DNA of 35,057 nt from an uncultured Phycisphaerales bacterium (GCA_905480395.1 CAJQQE010000021.1:1-35057), one strand, 5' to 3'; shown: positions 25,380 to 33,822, counted from the stretch's first letter. A program made the numbers and translations. The notes: generated from the letters alone by a model not told the origin.

Positions 25380-27638
25380 TCAGGCCGGCTTCGCGGCATC
25401 CGGCTGTCGCCGCTCGCGGGAGAGTGAATTCTTCAATCGAACGGCGTTGCCGATGACCGAGATGTCACTGCAGGCCATGGCGCCCGCCGCGATCAACGGT
25501 CCAGAGGTACCCAAGAGGCCGAAGGCGGCGGCGGGAATCGCGATGGTGTTATAGAGAAAGGCGAGAAAGAGATTCTGCCGAATGGTGGTGAGCGTCCTTC
25601 GAGCCAGATAGATCGCTTCTGGAACGGCGCCCACGCGATCTGGCGGGACCACGACGTTGGCCGCTTCGATGGCCGCACCCGTCCCCCCGGCCATGGCGAT
25701 GCCCAGATCAGCTTGGGCCAAGGCCGCGGCATCGTTGATGCCATCCCCGACCATGGCGGTATTCGGTCCGGCCGTGGCAATCGCCTCCAGTTTCGACTCG
25801 GGCGTTGCCTCGGCGGTGATCTCGTCGGGACGAAGGCCCAGCACCTTGGCGATCCGCTCGGCGGAAGCCCGACGGTCGCCGGTGAGCATGCCGACTTCCA
25901 ATCCCATTTCTCGGAGCCGGGCGATGGCCTGGGCCGCATCGGGTCGCGGCTCATCATCAATCATCAGCCGTGCCACCAGTTCGCCGTCGATCTCGATCCG
26001 GCAACTCGCATCCCGGTCGCGACCAACGCGGATGGCTCGTCCTTCGACGGTGGCCGTGACGCCTTCGCCGGGAATGGCCGTGAAGTCGGTGGCGTGCGGC
26101 GGCGTGATGCCACGTTCCGCGGCGGCCGCGGCCATGGCCCTGGCGATGGGATGTTCGCTTCCGGCTTCCGCGGCGGCGACGGCGCGGAGTACCGATGTCT
26201 CGTCGAAAGCGTCGTTGACGATCTCGATGGCGACGACTCGGGGACGCCCGAGCGTGAGCGTGCCGGTCTTGTCAAAGATCACTCGTGAGAGCCGCCCCGA
26301 AGCTTCCAGGCTGGCGGCATTCTTCACCAATATGCCGCGGCGGCTCGCCTCTCCGGCGCCGACCATCACAGCCATCGGGGTCGCCAGGCCAAGGGCGCAC
26401 GGGCAGGAAATGATCAGGACCGTGACCGTACTCACGACTCCGGTACTCCAATCCCCCATCAACAGCCCCCAACCAAGCAAGGTGATCAGGGCGATCGAGA
26501 GGACGGCGGGAACGAAGATCGACGAGACTCGATCAGCGAGCCGCTGAATTGGCGCCTGGCTTGATTGGGCGTGTTGAACCAGTTCAGCGATTCGAACCAC
26601 CGTGGTGTTGCGACCGTCCACGGTCGCCTCGAGGACCAGCCGACCGGTACCGTTGAGCGTCCCCGCCACCACCGCGTCGCCGGGTAACCGATCGACCGGT
26701 ATTGGCTCGCCGGTCACCAGTGATTCATCGAGTTCGCTTCGGCCTTCGACAATCAACGCGTCGACGGGGATCCGCCCGCCGGGTCGGACTTGTAGGCGAT
26801 CGCCGACTTCGAGGTCCCGACTCGGCACTTCGCTTGCCACGCCTTCTGCATCGAGCCGTTCGGCGACGTCGGGTTGGAGTTCAAGCAGTTCCCGTACCGC
26901 CGCACCCGCGTGCGCCGACGCCTTGGCCTCGAGATAGTGGCCGAGGCTGATGATCCCGAGCAGCGCGGCAGACTCTGCAAAGTAGAGCGGTAGCGACGCC
27001 CAGGCTTCGGGGTTGGCCAGCACTCGCTGGGCGACGAACACAATCAAACTCCAGACGAATGCCGTCGTCGCGCCGATTGCGATCAGCGTGTCCATGTTCG
27101 TTCCGCCCCGTTTGGCGGCGGTCCAGGCGGAGGCGTAGAAACCGCCCCCGGCGAATCCCAGCACCACGGCGGCGCCCACGAGCATGGTCCAGGGCAGCCA
27201 CGGACTTCCGGCACCGCCAAGGGTCCAGTGCATCGTCTCCAGTGGAATCCAGATGCCCAACGCGATGATCGCCCGCCGTCGCCACATGCCAACCGTCCGC
27301 GACTGCGCCAATTCCATTCTGGAGCGGGTCTCCGCCAGATCGATCCCCGCGGGAAGATATTCGCCCTCGAACCCTTGCCGACGGATGGCTTCGAGAATCG
27401 TGCTCGAGCCGGACTCACCCTCGATGACCGCCATCGCACTGGTAAAACTCACCGTCGCCACCCGAACCTGCGGCAGTTGAAGCAACGCTTTCTGGAGATC
27501 GGCCGCACACCCTGTGCAGTGCATTCCTTCGATTCGATACCGGGAAGCCTCCTCGGAAGCCCCGCCAGGGCCGGTCGCACCGCCCAAGGCGGTCTGATGA
27601 TGGGCATGTCCGGAATGGGGATCAAGATCGGTGGTCAT
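25380..27638 (-). CDS. copA: Copper-type P1B ATPase (CopA family)
   Basis: 752 residues. A His-rich start (DPHSGHAHH) precedes one heavy-metal-associated domain with GMHCTGCAAD (Cys 41 and 44). Eight membrane segments are expected, with the transport motif SCPCALG (CPC 412-414), which is typical of Cu+/Ag+ pumps. The phosphorylation motif DKTGTLT (Asp 456), an ATP-domain His-Pro (SEHPIARA) and GDGINDAAAL near 630 follow. The last helices carry LFLAFLYNTIAIP and MACSDISVIGNAV; the latter has S-D where many CopA proteins have S-S. It should export Cu+ from the cytoplasm. The start at ATG 27638 follows a TAGCAT hexamer by 6 nt with no ribosome binding site. No CopZ or CueR-like regulator is next to it. 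Confidence 0.93.
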   Translation of the reverse strand: MTTDLDPHSGHAHHQTALGGATGPGGASEEASRYRIEGMHCTGCAADLQKALLQLPQVRVATVSFTSAMAVIEGESGSSTILEAIRRQGFEGEYLPAGIDLAETRSRMELAQSRTVGMWRRRAIIALGIWIPLETMHWTLGGAGSPWLPWTMLVGAAVVLGFAGGGFYASAWTAAKRGGTNMDTLIAIGATTAFVWSLIVFVAQRVLANPEAWASLPLYFAESAALLGIISLGHYLEAKASAHAGAAVRELLELQPDVAERLDAEGVASEVPSRDLEVGDRLQVRPGGRIPVDALIVEGRSELDESLVTGEPIPVDRLPGDAVVAGTLNGTGRLVLEATVDGRNTTVVRIAELVQHAQSSQAPIQRLADRVSSIFVPAVLSIALITLLGWGLLMGDWSTGVVSTVTVLIISCPCALGLATPMAVMVGAGEASRRGILVKNAASLEASGRLSRVIFDKTGTLTLGRPRVVAIEIVNDAFDETSVLRAVAAAEAGSEHPIARAMAAAAAERGITPPHATDFTAIPGEGVTATVEGRAIRVGRDRDASCRIEIDGELVARLMIDDEPRPDAAQAIARLREMGLEVGMLTGDRRASAERIAKVLGLRPDEITAEATPESKLEAIATAGPNTAMVGDGINDAAALAQADLGIAMAGGTGAAIEAANVVVPPDRVGAVPEAIYLARRTLTTIRQNLFLAFLYNTIAIPAAAFGLLGTSGPLIAAGAMACSDISVIGNAVRLKNSLSRERRQPDAAKPA

Positions 27639-27644
27639 GGTCTC

Positions 27645-27650
27645 ATGCTA
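27645..27650 (-). promoter_or_regulatory. Candidate -10 element, leaderless start of CopA-type gene
   Basis: On the minus strand TAGCAT is followed by GAGACC (6 nt) and the ATG at 27638. No Shine-Dalgarno sequence is present. Confidence 0.4.
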
Positions 27651-28323
27651 GGAAAGAAGGCCTCTTCTGGCTTCTCCGCTGGGGAGTCTGGGGTCCGAGA
27701 GCCGATGTATTGGGCTCAGCGCGACCGATTGGTGGTCGTTCCGGTCCCAGATCCTTGCCTTCATGCCCGAATCGCGGATATTCTCTACGAACTTCCAAAC
27801 TGACCTCCGAACGACCCATGCCGCACCTGACTTTCGAACGACGAGAACCAACTCCCGTCACCGCCTTTGCCGCGGTGTTGGCGGCGGCGATCGTGCTTTC
27901 AATCGGCGTCACCACAGGAACCCTTGGCGGGTTTGGACCTGCGGCGGTCGGAGCCGTCTTGATCGGCGGGATCGGTGGGGTCACCTCCAACGGGAGCCAC
28001 CCGCTCGACGCCGCACGGACGGCACCACGCACGCGGCCAGAGATTGCCTCCGGATCAAACGCTCATACGGCATCCCTCGCAGTCTCAATCCTGCGCATTT
28101 CCGGGCCCTCCGGTCCGGCGTCGGCGGATCTTCCGCCACCGATGATCGCCTGACGATTCGGCGTCGGACACGTCCCGACGGTTCTTCCGAATCGCCTCGT
28201 TTCGATCAATCGACCCGCGTTTTACATTCAAAATCACTCACGGCTCGCGGCACCCCCGCCAGTGCGTGCTCCGACCCCCCCCGTCAACCAATGCGGTGGG
28301 TCGTTTCCCGAAAGGATTCCGCC
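27651..28323. other. Region between copA and secA with doubtful small genes
   Basis: About 670 bases between divergent genes. It contains the doubtful membrane-protein frame at 27818-28153 and a 32-codon frame at 27705-27803 (MYWAQRDRLVVVPVPDPCLH...) that has plausible composition but no close ribosome binding site. The last 170 bases before secA have no gene; AAAGGA at 28311-28316, 7 nt before the ATG, is the secA ribosome binding site. The secA frame is open upstream of its start to 27763, but that stretch is Arg/Ser-rich shadow sequence. Confidence 0.5.
27818..28153 (+). CDS. Possible small membrane protein, unknown
   Basis: 111 residues. The first 60 residues form one long or two short hydrophobic segments (VTAFAAVLAAAIVLSIGVTT and GPAAVGAVLIGGIGGV), followed by a Ser/Pro/Arg-rich tail with low information content. 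No ribosome binding site precedes the ATG and no family is recognised. It lies between the divergent copper ATPase and secA, on the secA strand. The hydrophobic part looks protein-like, but the tail could be fortuitous, so the gene is doubtful. Confidence 0.35.
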   Translation: MPHLTFERREPTPVTAFAAVLAAAIVLSIGVTTGTLGGFGPAAVGAVLIGGIGGVTSNGSHPLDAARTAPRTRPEIASGSNAHTASLAVSILRISGPSGPASADLPPPMIA

Positions 28324-31300
28324 ATGGGCGTTCCGTTCTTCGGCTGGGCTGCCAAAAGGCTCTTCGGTACTCGCAATCAACGTCAGGTCACCCGCTATCT
28401 TGAGAAAGTCGGCAGAGTCAACGCGCTGGAGGACGAGATGCGCGTGCTCACCGATACGGAACTTCGGGCCAAGACCGGGGAATTCCGGAGTCGGATCGCC
28501 GAAGGCGGAGAAGTTGGTTACGACCTCATCCCCGAGATCTTCGCGGTGGCTCGCGAGGCCATGGATCGGGCGGTGGGCATTCGAAACATCTTCAACCCGG
28601 ATGCGGGATTCGATCCAAACTCGCTCCCCGAGGATGCGCGTCGGCTCTACGACGAGGTCAAAGCCGAAATCGACCGGACCGACCCGATGCCGCCAGAAGG
28701 AGATCTTCTGGGCTGTGAGGAATCCGTACCGTCTTGGCAGTTCGTGGAGATTCCGACGGCCTTGTACGAAGCCGTTCGAGTGCTCTTTCCCGAGAGCAAG
28801 CCGCCCTTCCGTGCCCGTCCGTTTGACGTGCAGCTCATCGGTGGCACGGTCTTGAGCGAAGGTCGCATCGCCGAGATGAAGACGGGTGAAGGAAAGACGA
28901 TCGTGGCCCCACTCGCCTGCTATCTCGCCTGCGTCGAGGATAAGCAAGTTCATGTGGTGACGGTCAATGATTATCTGGTGCAGCGAGACCGTGACTGGAC
29001 GTTCCCGTTCTTTCGCGCCCTTGGTCTCACGGTTGGGGCGATCCATCCGTTCCACATGCAGTCGGGTGATTTGAAGAAGTCGATGTATGACTGCGACGTG
29101 GTCTACGGCACCACCGCCGAATTCGGCTTTGACTACCTCCGCGACAATATGAAACTCCGTGCCGAGGACCAGGTTCAGAAGCGACGTCAGTTTGCGGTGG
29201 TTGACGAAGTCGACTCCATTCTGATCGACGAGGCTCGGACCCCGCTCATCATTTCCGGCCCCGCCCATTCGGTACGCCCTCGGTACGAGCTGGCCGACGG
29301 CCTGGCGAGACACCTCGTCGACAGCCAGAAGGAGTGGGCCGTCGCTGACGAGAAAGTTCAATCTTGTGAGGTTCGAATCTCCGGACTCGAAGGTGACATT
29401 CGTAACGCCCGCGACAAGACCGCGCTGCCCGCGATGAAAACCCAAATCGAAGAAGCCCGGGCGCAACTCCCACTTCTGGAAGCGGCGCGTGACCGGTTCG
29501 TGCAGTTCTTCGAAGTTGAGCTCGATAAGAAGCAGGCGTCACTGACCCACGAGGGCATCACGGAGGCCCAGCGAAAGGCCGGCGTCGGCTCGTTCTATGT
29601 CGGTGAGAACATCGACCTCCCCCACTTGCTTGAGCAAGCGTTGCGGGCCCACGTGGTCTACGTCGGCGATCGTGACTACGTGATCTCGGCGAGTGATAAG
29701 GGCGAGATGGAAGTGGTCATCGTTGACCAGAACACCGGCCGCAAGATGGTCGGGCGGCAATGGTCAGACGGGCTTCACCAAGCCGTCGAAGCTAAGGAAG
29801 GGGTCCCGATCAAGGATGAGACCCAGACGATGGCGACCATCACCATCCAGAACTTCTTCAAGATGTACGAGCGACTCTCCGGCATGACCGGGACCGCTGA
29901 TACCGAAGCGACCGAATTTCACGAGATCTACCGGTTAGACGTGGTGTCGATTCCGACCAACGTTCCCGTGGAGCGGCTCGACGGAAACGACCTCGTCTAT
30001 CTGAGCGAGCGGGATAAGTGGGACGCGATCGTCGAAGAAGTCCGACGATCCTACGAGGTGGGCCTCCCGGTGCTGGTTGGTACGACCAGCGTCGAACGGA
30101 GCGAAATGCTCAGCCGTCTGCTGACCAAGACGCACCGAATTCCTCATGAAGTACTCAACGCGAAACAGCACGAGCGCGAAGCAGACATTATTCTCGGGGC
30201 GGGTGGCTTGGGCGCGGTGATGATCGCCACCAACATGGCGGGCCGAGGCACCGACATCAAGCTGGCGAAGTGCACGCGTGACGAGCTCATCGAGCATTGG
30301 AAACGCGCGGGAATCTGTCCGAAGGAAGCGAACGCAACAATGTCCGACGAGCAGGTGCTTAACCTCTGCTGGTTGCATGTCGCCCAGCGGGACCTCGGCA
30401 TCTCCCGGAAGGACGCGGAAGCATTGGACCCGGCGGAAGCACGTCGACGACTGATGGTGAAGTGGGCCATCGAACTGGCGTGGCAGGACGAAGCAAAGGC
30501 CGAGCAGATGTCGGTTGAGACGCTCGAAAACGTGCTCGATTCTTCTGGTACCTGCCGGCTTCATCGACTTGGTTTCTACGACTCGGTGCAATCTATGGGT
30601 GGTCTTCACATCATTGGCACGGAGCGTCACGAAAGCCGTCGCATTGATAACCAGCTCCGAGGACGAGCTGGACGTCAAGGCGACCACGGGAGTAGTCGGT
30701 TCTTCCTCAGTCTCGAGGATGATCTGATGAAGATGTTCGCCGGAAAGAAGACGTTGTACGTCCTCTCGAAGCTCGGCATGAAGGACGGCGACGCCATTGA
30801 GCATCCGATGCTCTCTCGCTCGGTCGAGAATGCTCAGCGAAAGGTCGAGGAACGAAACTTTACCATCCGTAAGAACATCCTTGAATACGACGAGCCGATG
30901 GAGCATCAGCGACAGGCCTTCTACTCGATTCGCCAACCGGTTCTCGAGCACAAGGGAATCAAGGAACGAATCTTTGAGTACGTCGAGGAATCAGCCCGCG
31001 ACGAGGCAGAACGGCTCCTCTCCAAGGACTACCGAGCAAGATGCATCAGCGAGTGGATTCATGAGCATCTCGGCTTCATGGTCGAAGCCGAGCGGATTCG
31101 CAAGAAAGACCGCGAGGATCTCCATGCCTTGATTCGCGGCGATTACCTTGAGGAAAGCAGCGAAGTCGTTGCCAATACCTGCAACGAATACCTGGCCGAC
31201 GATCTCGACTCCACTGAATGGGATGTCGAGGGCTTTGCCCGATGGGCGAAGTCGGAATACGACGCCGACATCGAGGCTGAGTGGCTTCGTGGCGCCGATC

Positions 31301-32484
31301 GTCGCGATGTCATCCGCAAAGTCGAGGAGGCACAAATCCGAAAGATCGAAGATTTTGATTTGTCGCCCCTGGATACGTATCTGGTCAAGGATTACGGCGC
31401 CCGCGAGCTCGTCAAATGGGCGAACAGTAAGTTCGATACCGAATTCGAACCGGAGATCGTGTCGGGTCTGTCAACCTCCGATGAGGCGGCGGACCGACTG
31501 CTTCATGCCGCTCGTGATGCCTATCGACGAAGAGAGGTCGAGTATCCCATTGAGTATGCGGTGGATACGACGACTGCGAGCATGCCTTCGGATCCTCGCG
31601 GAGCACTGGGACAATTCTGTACCTGGGCCAAGTCACGCTACGAGCTCAACTGGTCCGCGTCGGCGCTTCCCTCCACGGATCCGAAGGAACTGCAACGCCT
31701 GCTGATCGAGCAGGCGCACAAATGGGATGAGGGGCGGATTGCCAAACGGGCTGGAGAAGCCGTGGCGTCAGCCGGCGGAGACGTCGACGCGCTGGACGAG
31801 TGGTTCCAGCGAGAGTGCTTGATCCGCTTGACCGACGAGGAAAAAGAGACCGCGGTTCGCGATGGTCTGGAGGTCTTTGCCAACCGTCGTATTAGCGAGC
31901 TGCTCCGGACGGAGCTCAGTCAGTTCGAGCGGTGGATCATGCTGCAGGTTCTCGACTCAACTTGGAAAGATCATCTCCATTCGATGGACCAGATCAAGGA
32001 TGCCATCGGATTCCGGGCCTTCAGTCAGAAGGACCCACGGATTGAGTTCAAGCGAGAGTCGGCTCGCCTCTTCGATGAGATGAAGGAGCAGGTGCGAGAT
32101 CGTCTCACGGATCTGGTGTTTAAGGGGCGGCTGCAGGCTCAGCCGGCAAAGCCCGCCCCGCCGGCTCCGGCCGCCGCAGTCCAGAAAACGGAAGCTGCCC
32201 GACCATCCGTTTCGGCGGCCGCGGCCATGATGGCCGAGGCTGCAGAGGAGGCCGATGCCGGCACCGAGGCTCAGCGGCGTGACTTGGAGATCGCCGAGCG
32301 AGCCGGGGCGTCGCCCTCGGAAACCGGTGGGTCCACGGCGAGCACCGCCACCAAGCCCAAAGCGGTCCCAGCCATTGGTCGGAACGAGATGGTCGGAGTC
32401 ATCAATCCGGAGACTGGCCAACGGGAAGAGATGAAATGGAAGAAGGCGGAGGCGCTCGTCAAGAAGGGCTGGAAGCTCCGCTGA
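28324..32484 (+). CDS. secA: SecA preprotein translocase ATPase, enlarged form
   Basis: 1386 residues against 901 in E. coli. The core is complete: Walker A MKTGEGKT (about 185-192), DEVDSILIDEARTP (from about 294), preprotein-binding region ending VDQNTGRKMVGRQWSDGLHQ, GMTGTADTEA, and NMAGRGTDIK (about 637-646), then GGLHIIGTERHESRRIDNQL (from 760) with GRAGRQG. Extra parts are a coiled-coil insert at about 334-408, an insert of about 110 residues at 650-758, and a three-fold repeated helical module around Trp 974, 1032 and 1101. The C-terminus lacks the Cys-rich zinc motif that binds SecB/lipids; instead it ends GRNEMVGVINPETGQREEMK plus a basic tail. It drives Sec export at the inner membrane. 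The start is ATG 28324, with AAAGGA 7 nt upstream. Confidence 0.95.
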   Translation: MGVPFFGWAAKRLFGTRNQRQVTRYLEKVGRVNALEDEMRVLTDTELRAKTGEFRSRIAEGGEVGYDLIPEIFAVAREAMDRAVGIRNIFNPDAGFDPNSLPEDARRLYDEVKAEIDRTDPMPPEGDLLGCEESVPSWQFVEIPTALYEAVRVLFPESKPPFRARPFDVQLIGGTVLSEGRIAEMKTGEGKTIVAPLACYLACVEDKQVHVVTVNDYLVQRDRDWTFPFFRALGLTVGAIHPFHMQSGDLKKSMYDCDVVYGTTAEFGFDYLRDNMKLRAEDQVQKRRQFAVVDEVDSILIDEARTPLIISGPAHSVRPRYELADGLARHLVDSQKEWAVADEKVQSCEVRISGLEGDIRNARDKTALPAMKTQIEEARAQLPLLEAARDRFVQFFEVELDKKQASLTHEGITEAQRKAGVGSFYVGENIDLPHLLEQALRAHVVYVGDRDYVISASDKGEMEVVIVDQNTGRKMVGRQWSDGLHQAVEAKEGVPIKDETQTMATITIQNFFKMYERLSGMTGTADTEATEFHEIYRLDVVSIPTNVPVERLDGNDLVYLSERDKWDAIVEEVRRSYEVGLPVLVGTTSVERSEMLSRLLTKTHRIPHEVLNAKQHEREADIILGAGGLGAVMIATNMAGRGTDIKLAKCTRDELIEHWKRAGICPKEANATMSDEQVLNLCWLHVAQRDLGISRKDAEALDPAEARRRLMVKWAIELAWQDEAKAEQMSVETLENVLDSSGTCRLHRLGFYDSVQSMGGLHIIGTERHESRRIDNQLRGRAGRQGDHGSSRFFLSLEDDLMKMFAGKKTLYVLSKLGMKDGDAIEHPMLSRSVENAQRKVEERNFTIRKNILEYDEPMEHQRQAFYSIRQPVLEHKGIKERIFEYVEESARDEAERLLSKDYRARCISEWIHEHLGFMVEAERIRKKDREDLHALIRGDYLEESSEVVANTCNEYLADDLDSTEWDVEGFARWAKSEYDADIEAEWLRGADRRDVIRKVEEAQIRKIEDFDLSPLDTYLVKDYGARELVKWANSKFDTEFEPEIVSGLSTSDEAADRLLHAARDAYRRREVEYPIEYAVDTTTASMPSDPRGALGQFCTWAKSRYELNWSASALPSTDPKELQRLLIEQAHKWDEGRIAKRAGEAVASAGGDVDALDEWFQRECLIRLTDEEKETAVRDGLEVFANRRISELLRTELSQFERWIMLQVLDSTWKDHLHSMDQIKDAIGFRAFSQKDPRIEFKRESARLFDEMKEQVRDRLTDLVFKGRLQAQPAKPAPPAPAAAVQKTEAARPSVSAAAAMMAEAAEEADAGTEAQRRDLEIAERAGASPSETGGSTASTATKPKAVPAIGRNEMVGVINPETGQREEMKWKKAEALVKKGWKLR

Positions 32485-32527
32485 TTCAACGGGGTCATCT
32501 CTCAGGATGTTCCGGACGCGTGGCGAC

Positions 32528-32555
32528 TTGAAGACGGGGCGGGAGTGGTTACAAT
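32528..32555 (+). promoter_or_regulatory. Promoter of tRNA-Lys
   Basis: TTGAAG (32528-32533), a 16-nt spacer and TACAAT (32550-32555), with the mature tRNA beginning 6 nt later. It is the clearest sigma-70-type promoter in the window and shows what -10 elements look like in this genome. Confidence 0.7.
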
Positions 32556-32561
32556 CTTCCC

Positions 32562-32634
<73 letters not shown>

Positions 32635-32703
32635 TTCGAAGTGAGGTTTTCTACCTTGAGAAAATCTCTTGCGATGCTGGCCTCGCATCGATCGGAAACA
32701 ACG

Positions 32704-32745
32704 AGCCCTCGGCATCCAAGATGTCGGGGGCTTTTCCTTTTGTTT
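32704..32745 (+). terminator. Intrinsic terminator of tRNA-Lys
   Basis: A 13-bp stem (32704-32716 / 32720-32732) with two G-U pairs and a 3-nt loop, followed by TTTTCCTTTTGTTT. It ends the tRNA-Lys transcript. Confidence 0.8.
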
Positions 32746-32787
32746 AAAAATGTGCGTGGTCCCGTTTTTTTCGACGGGTTCAGTACG

Positions 32788-32831
32788 GTCAAAGAGTGGA
32801 CTGAATTCGTTCAGTCAACATGCGTCAACAG
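32788..32831. repeat. 44-base direct repeat, copy A (end of NHLP gene)
   Basis: Matches 33108-33151 at 41 of 44 positions, including 27 identical bases (32805-32831). The offset is exactly 320 bases. On the minus strand this copy encodes the last residues LLTHVD and the stop codon of the NHLP precursor, plus its 3' flank. Confidence 0.9.
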
Positions 32832-33080
32832 CAATATCCCCCCCGCCGCGTTACTCAACTCTTCATCTGAGAGTTCCATCGAGCCGCTGGGCGGTGCAGG
32901 CATCGTGATGTGTACGCAGTTGTCAGCGTTCTCCACCACTTTGACATCCATCCCATCAGGAACCGGCATGTCATACTCAGCCAGGACCGCCTTGGGATCA
33001 CTCATGAAGCGAGCCTTCAACGCCTCGTCCTTCCAGCACGCGGCGAACAAGGCGGCGAGTTGGTTCTTCTGTTCAGTCAT
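32811..33080 (-). CDS. NHLP-family RiPP precursor peptide (nitrile hydratase-like leader)
   Basis: 89 residues with the hallmarks of the NHLP (TIGR03793-type) natural product precursors. The leader resembles the nitrile hydratase alpha subunit (LAALFAACWKDEALKARFMS, DPKAVLAEYDMPVPDGMDVK, VVENADNCVHITMPAPP). It ends with MELSDEELSNAAGG, a double-Gly cleavage site. The core after GG is only eight residues, ILLLTHVD, with no Cys or Ser and one Thr. AAGGAAAG precedes the ATG. In other genomes such peptides are modified by LanM, YcaO or radical SAM enzymes and exported by peptidase-containing ABC transporters; none lies in this window. A repeat of the core-coding end lies just upstream (33108-33151), as if a tandem precursor copy had been lost. 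Product and activity are unknown. Confidence 0.88.
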   Translation of the reverse strand: MTEQKNQLAALFAACWKDEALKARFMSDPKAVLAEYDMPVPDGMDVKVVENADNCVHITMPAPPSGSMELSDEELSNAAGGILLLTHVD

Positions 33081-33107
33081 TGGTCTTTCCTTTTTTGAGA
33101 CAGCGGT

Positions 33108-33151
33108 GTCAAAGAGTTGGCTGGATTCGTTCAGTCAACATGCGTCAACAG
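33108..33151. repeat. 44-base direct repeat, copy B: remnant of a second NHLP precursor gene
   Basis: Same sequence as 32788-32831 (41/44), located just upstream of the intact precursor on its strand. In the matching minus-strand frame it reads R-T-Y-L-L-T-H-V-D-stop, with a stop codon at 33163-33161, so only the core-coding end of a former gene survives. A neighbouring frame reads S-D-E-L just before it, which might be a frameshifted trace of the leader's LSDEEL, but this is weak. Confidence 0.6.
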
Positions 33152-33499
33152 GTAAGTTCGTCAGAAGTTCGGGCGGGAGTATACGAACTCAAGCCAACGG
33201 AACGTCGTCGATCGTACCCCGACGGAGGCCATTGATACGCCAGAAACGACGGCAATGTTCGCGAATGGGGTCGACGAGCCAAGGCAAGCGGGGAGTCGTC
33301 TCTGGCCCCGCCGCTGCCGTCAAAGGAGCACCGCCTCGCAACGGGGATTTCACTGCAGAAACCCACTTCGGACGCTGCTGAGCGGGGCTGTCGTCACGAA
33401 CCTGGCGTGCCTCTGGTCGCCGTGCAGGTGTGAAGAGGCTTTTTGGTGGTGGATTGAGATCCCCTCGAAGAAGACATGGTTGGGGAATGGGACGACCGG
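33152..33499. other. Gene-poor stretch between NHLP gene and unknown 80-residue gene
   Basis: About 350 bases with no gene I can support. Three overlapping open frames are Arg/Pro-rich, lack ribosome binding sites and show no family resemblance. It could be decayed sequence of the lost precursor copy or another gene. Confidence 0.5.
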
Positions 33500-33742
33500 T
33501 TAGTGGATTTCGCCAACGTCGTCTTCGCCGTAATCCCAGGCCAGTTCTTCTCGAAGCCAATCCAAGAGATCACTTCCGTTGACCACTTGACTTGGGTCGT
33601 GGTCAGCTCGGTAGCGGGCGGCGGCCTCGTGGACGTTGACGACCAAAGCATCAATCTCTTCATCGCTCGCGCCGGGCTCGATGTGGAGGTTCAGAGTCGT
33701 ATCCGCCCAACCAAACTCGATCTGGATTTTCGTCCGTTTCAT
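33500..33742 (-). CDS. Small acidic protein, unknown
   Basis: 80 residues with protein-like composition: a beta-like start (MKRTKIQIEFGWADTTLNLHI) and then acidic helices (DEEIDALVVNVHEAAARYRA, GSDLLDWLREELAWDYGEDD). GGAG lies 10 nt before the ATG. No family is recognised. It is on the same strand as the NHLP precursor, about 420 bases upstream of it, so a functional link is possible but unproven. It has no Cys and no membrane segment. Confidence 0.6.
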   Translation of the reverse strand: MKRTKIQIEFGWADTTLNLHIEPGASDEEIDALVVNVHEAAARYRADHDPSQVVNGSDLLDWLREELAWDYGEDDVGEIH

Positions 33743-33822
33743 CGGGTAGGAACTCCGAGTCGTCGACGTCCATGTTGATTGGTCGGCGTGGGTAAATCAA
33801 GAAATGATTGCGATGTGATGAA

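Noticed and set aside
28234-29466. 410-codon open frame antisense to secA
   Set aside because: It is the complement of strongly conserved SecA coding sequence. Long antisense frames are expected at this GC content, and no family or start signal supports it.
33189-33560. 123-codon minus-strand frame as a possible decayed transposase
   Set aside because: Arg/Pro-rich with no DDE, HUH or tyrosine-transposase motif; it overlaps the better-supported 80-residue gene.
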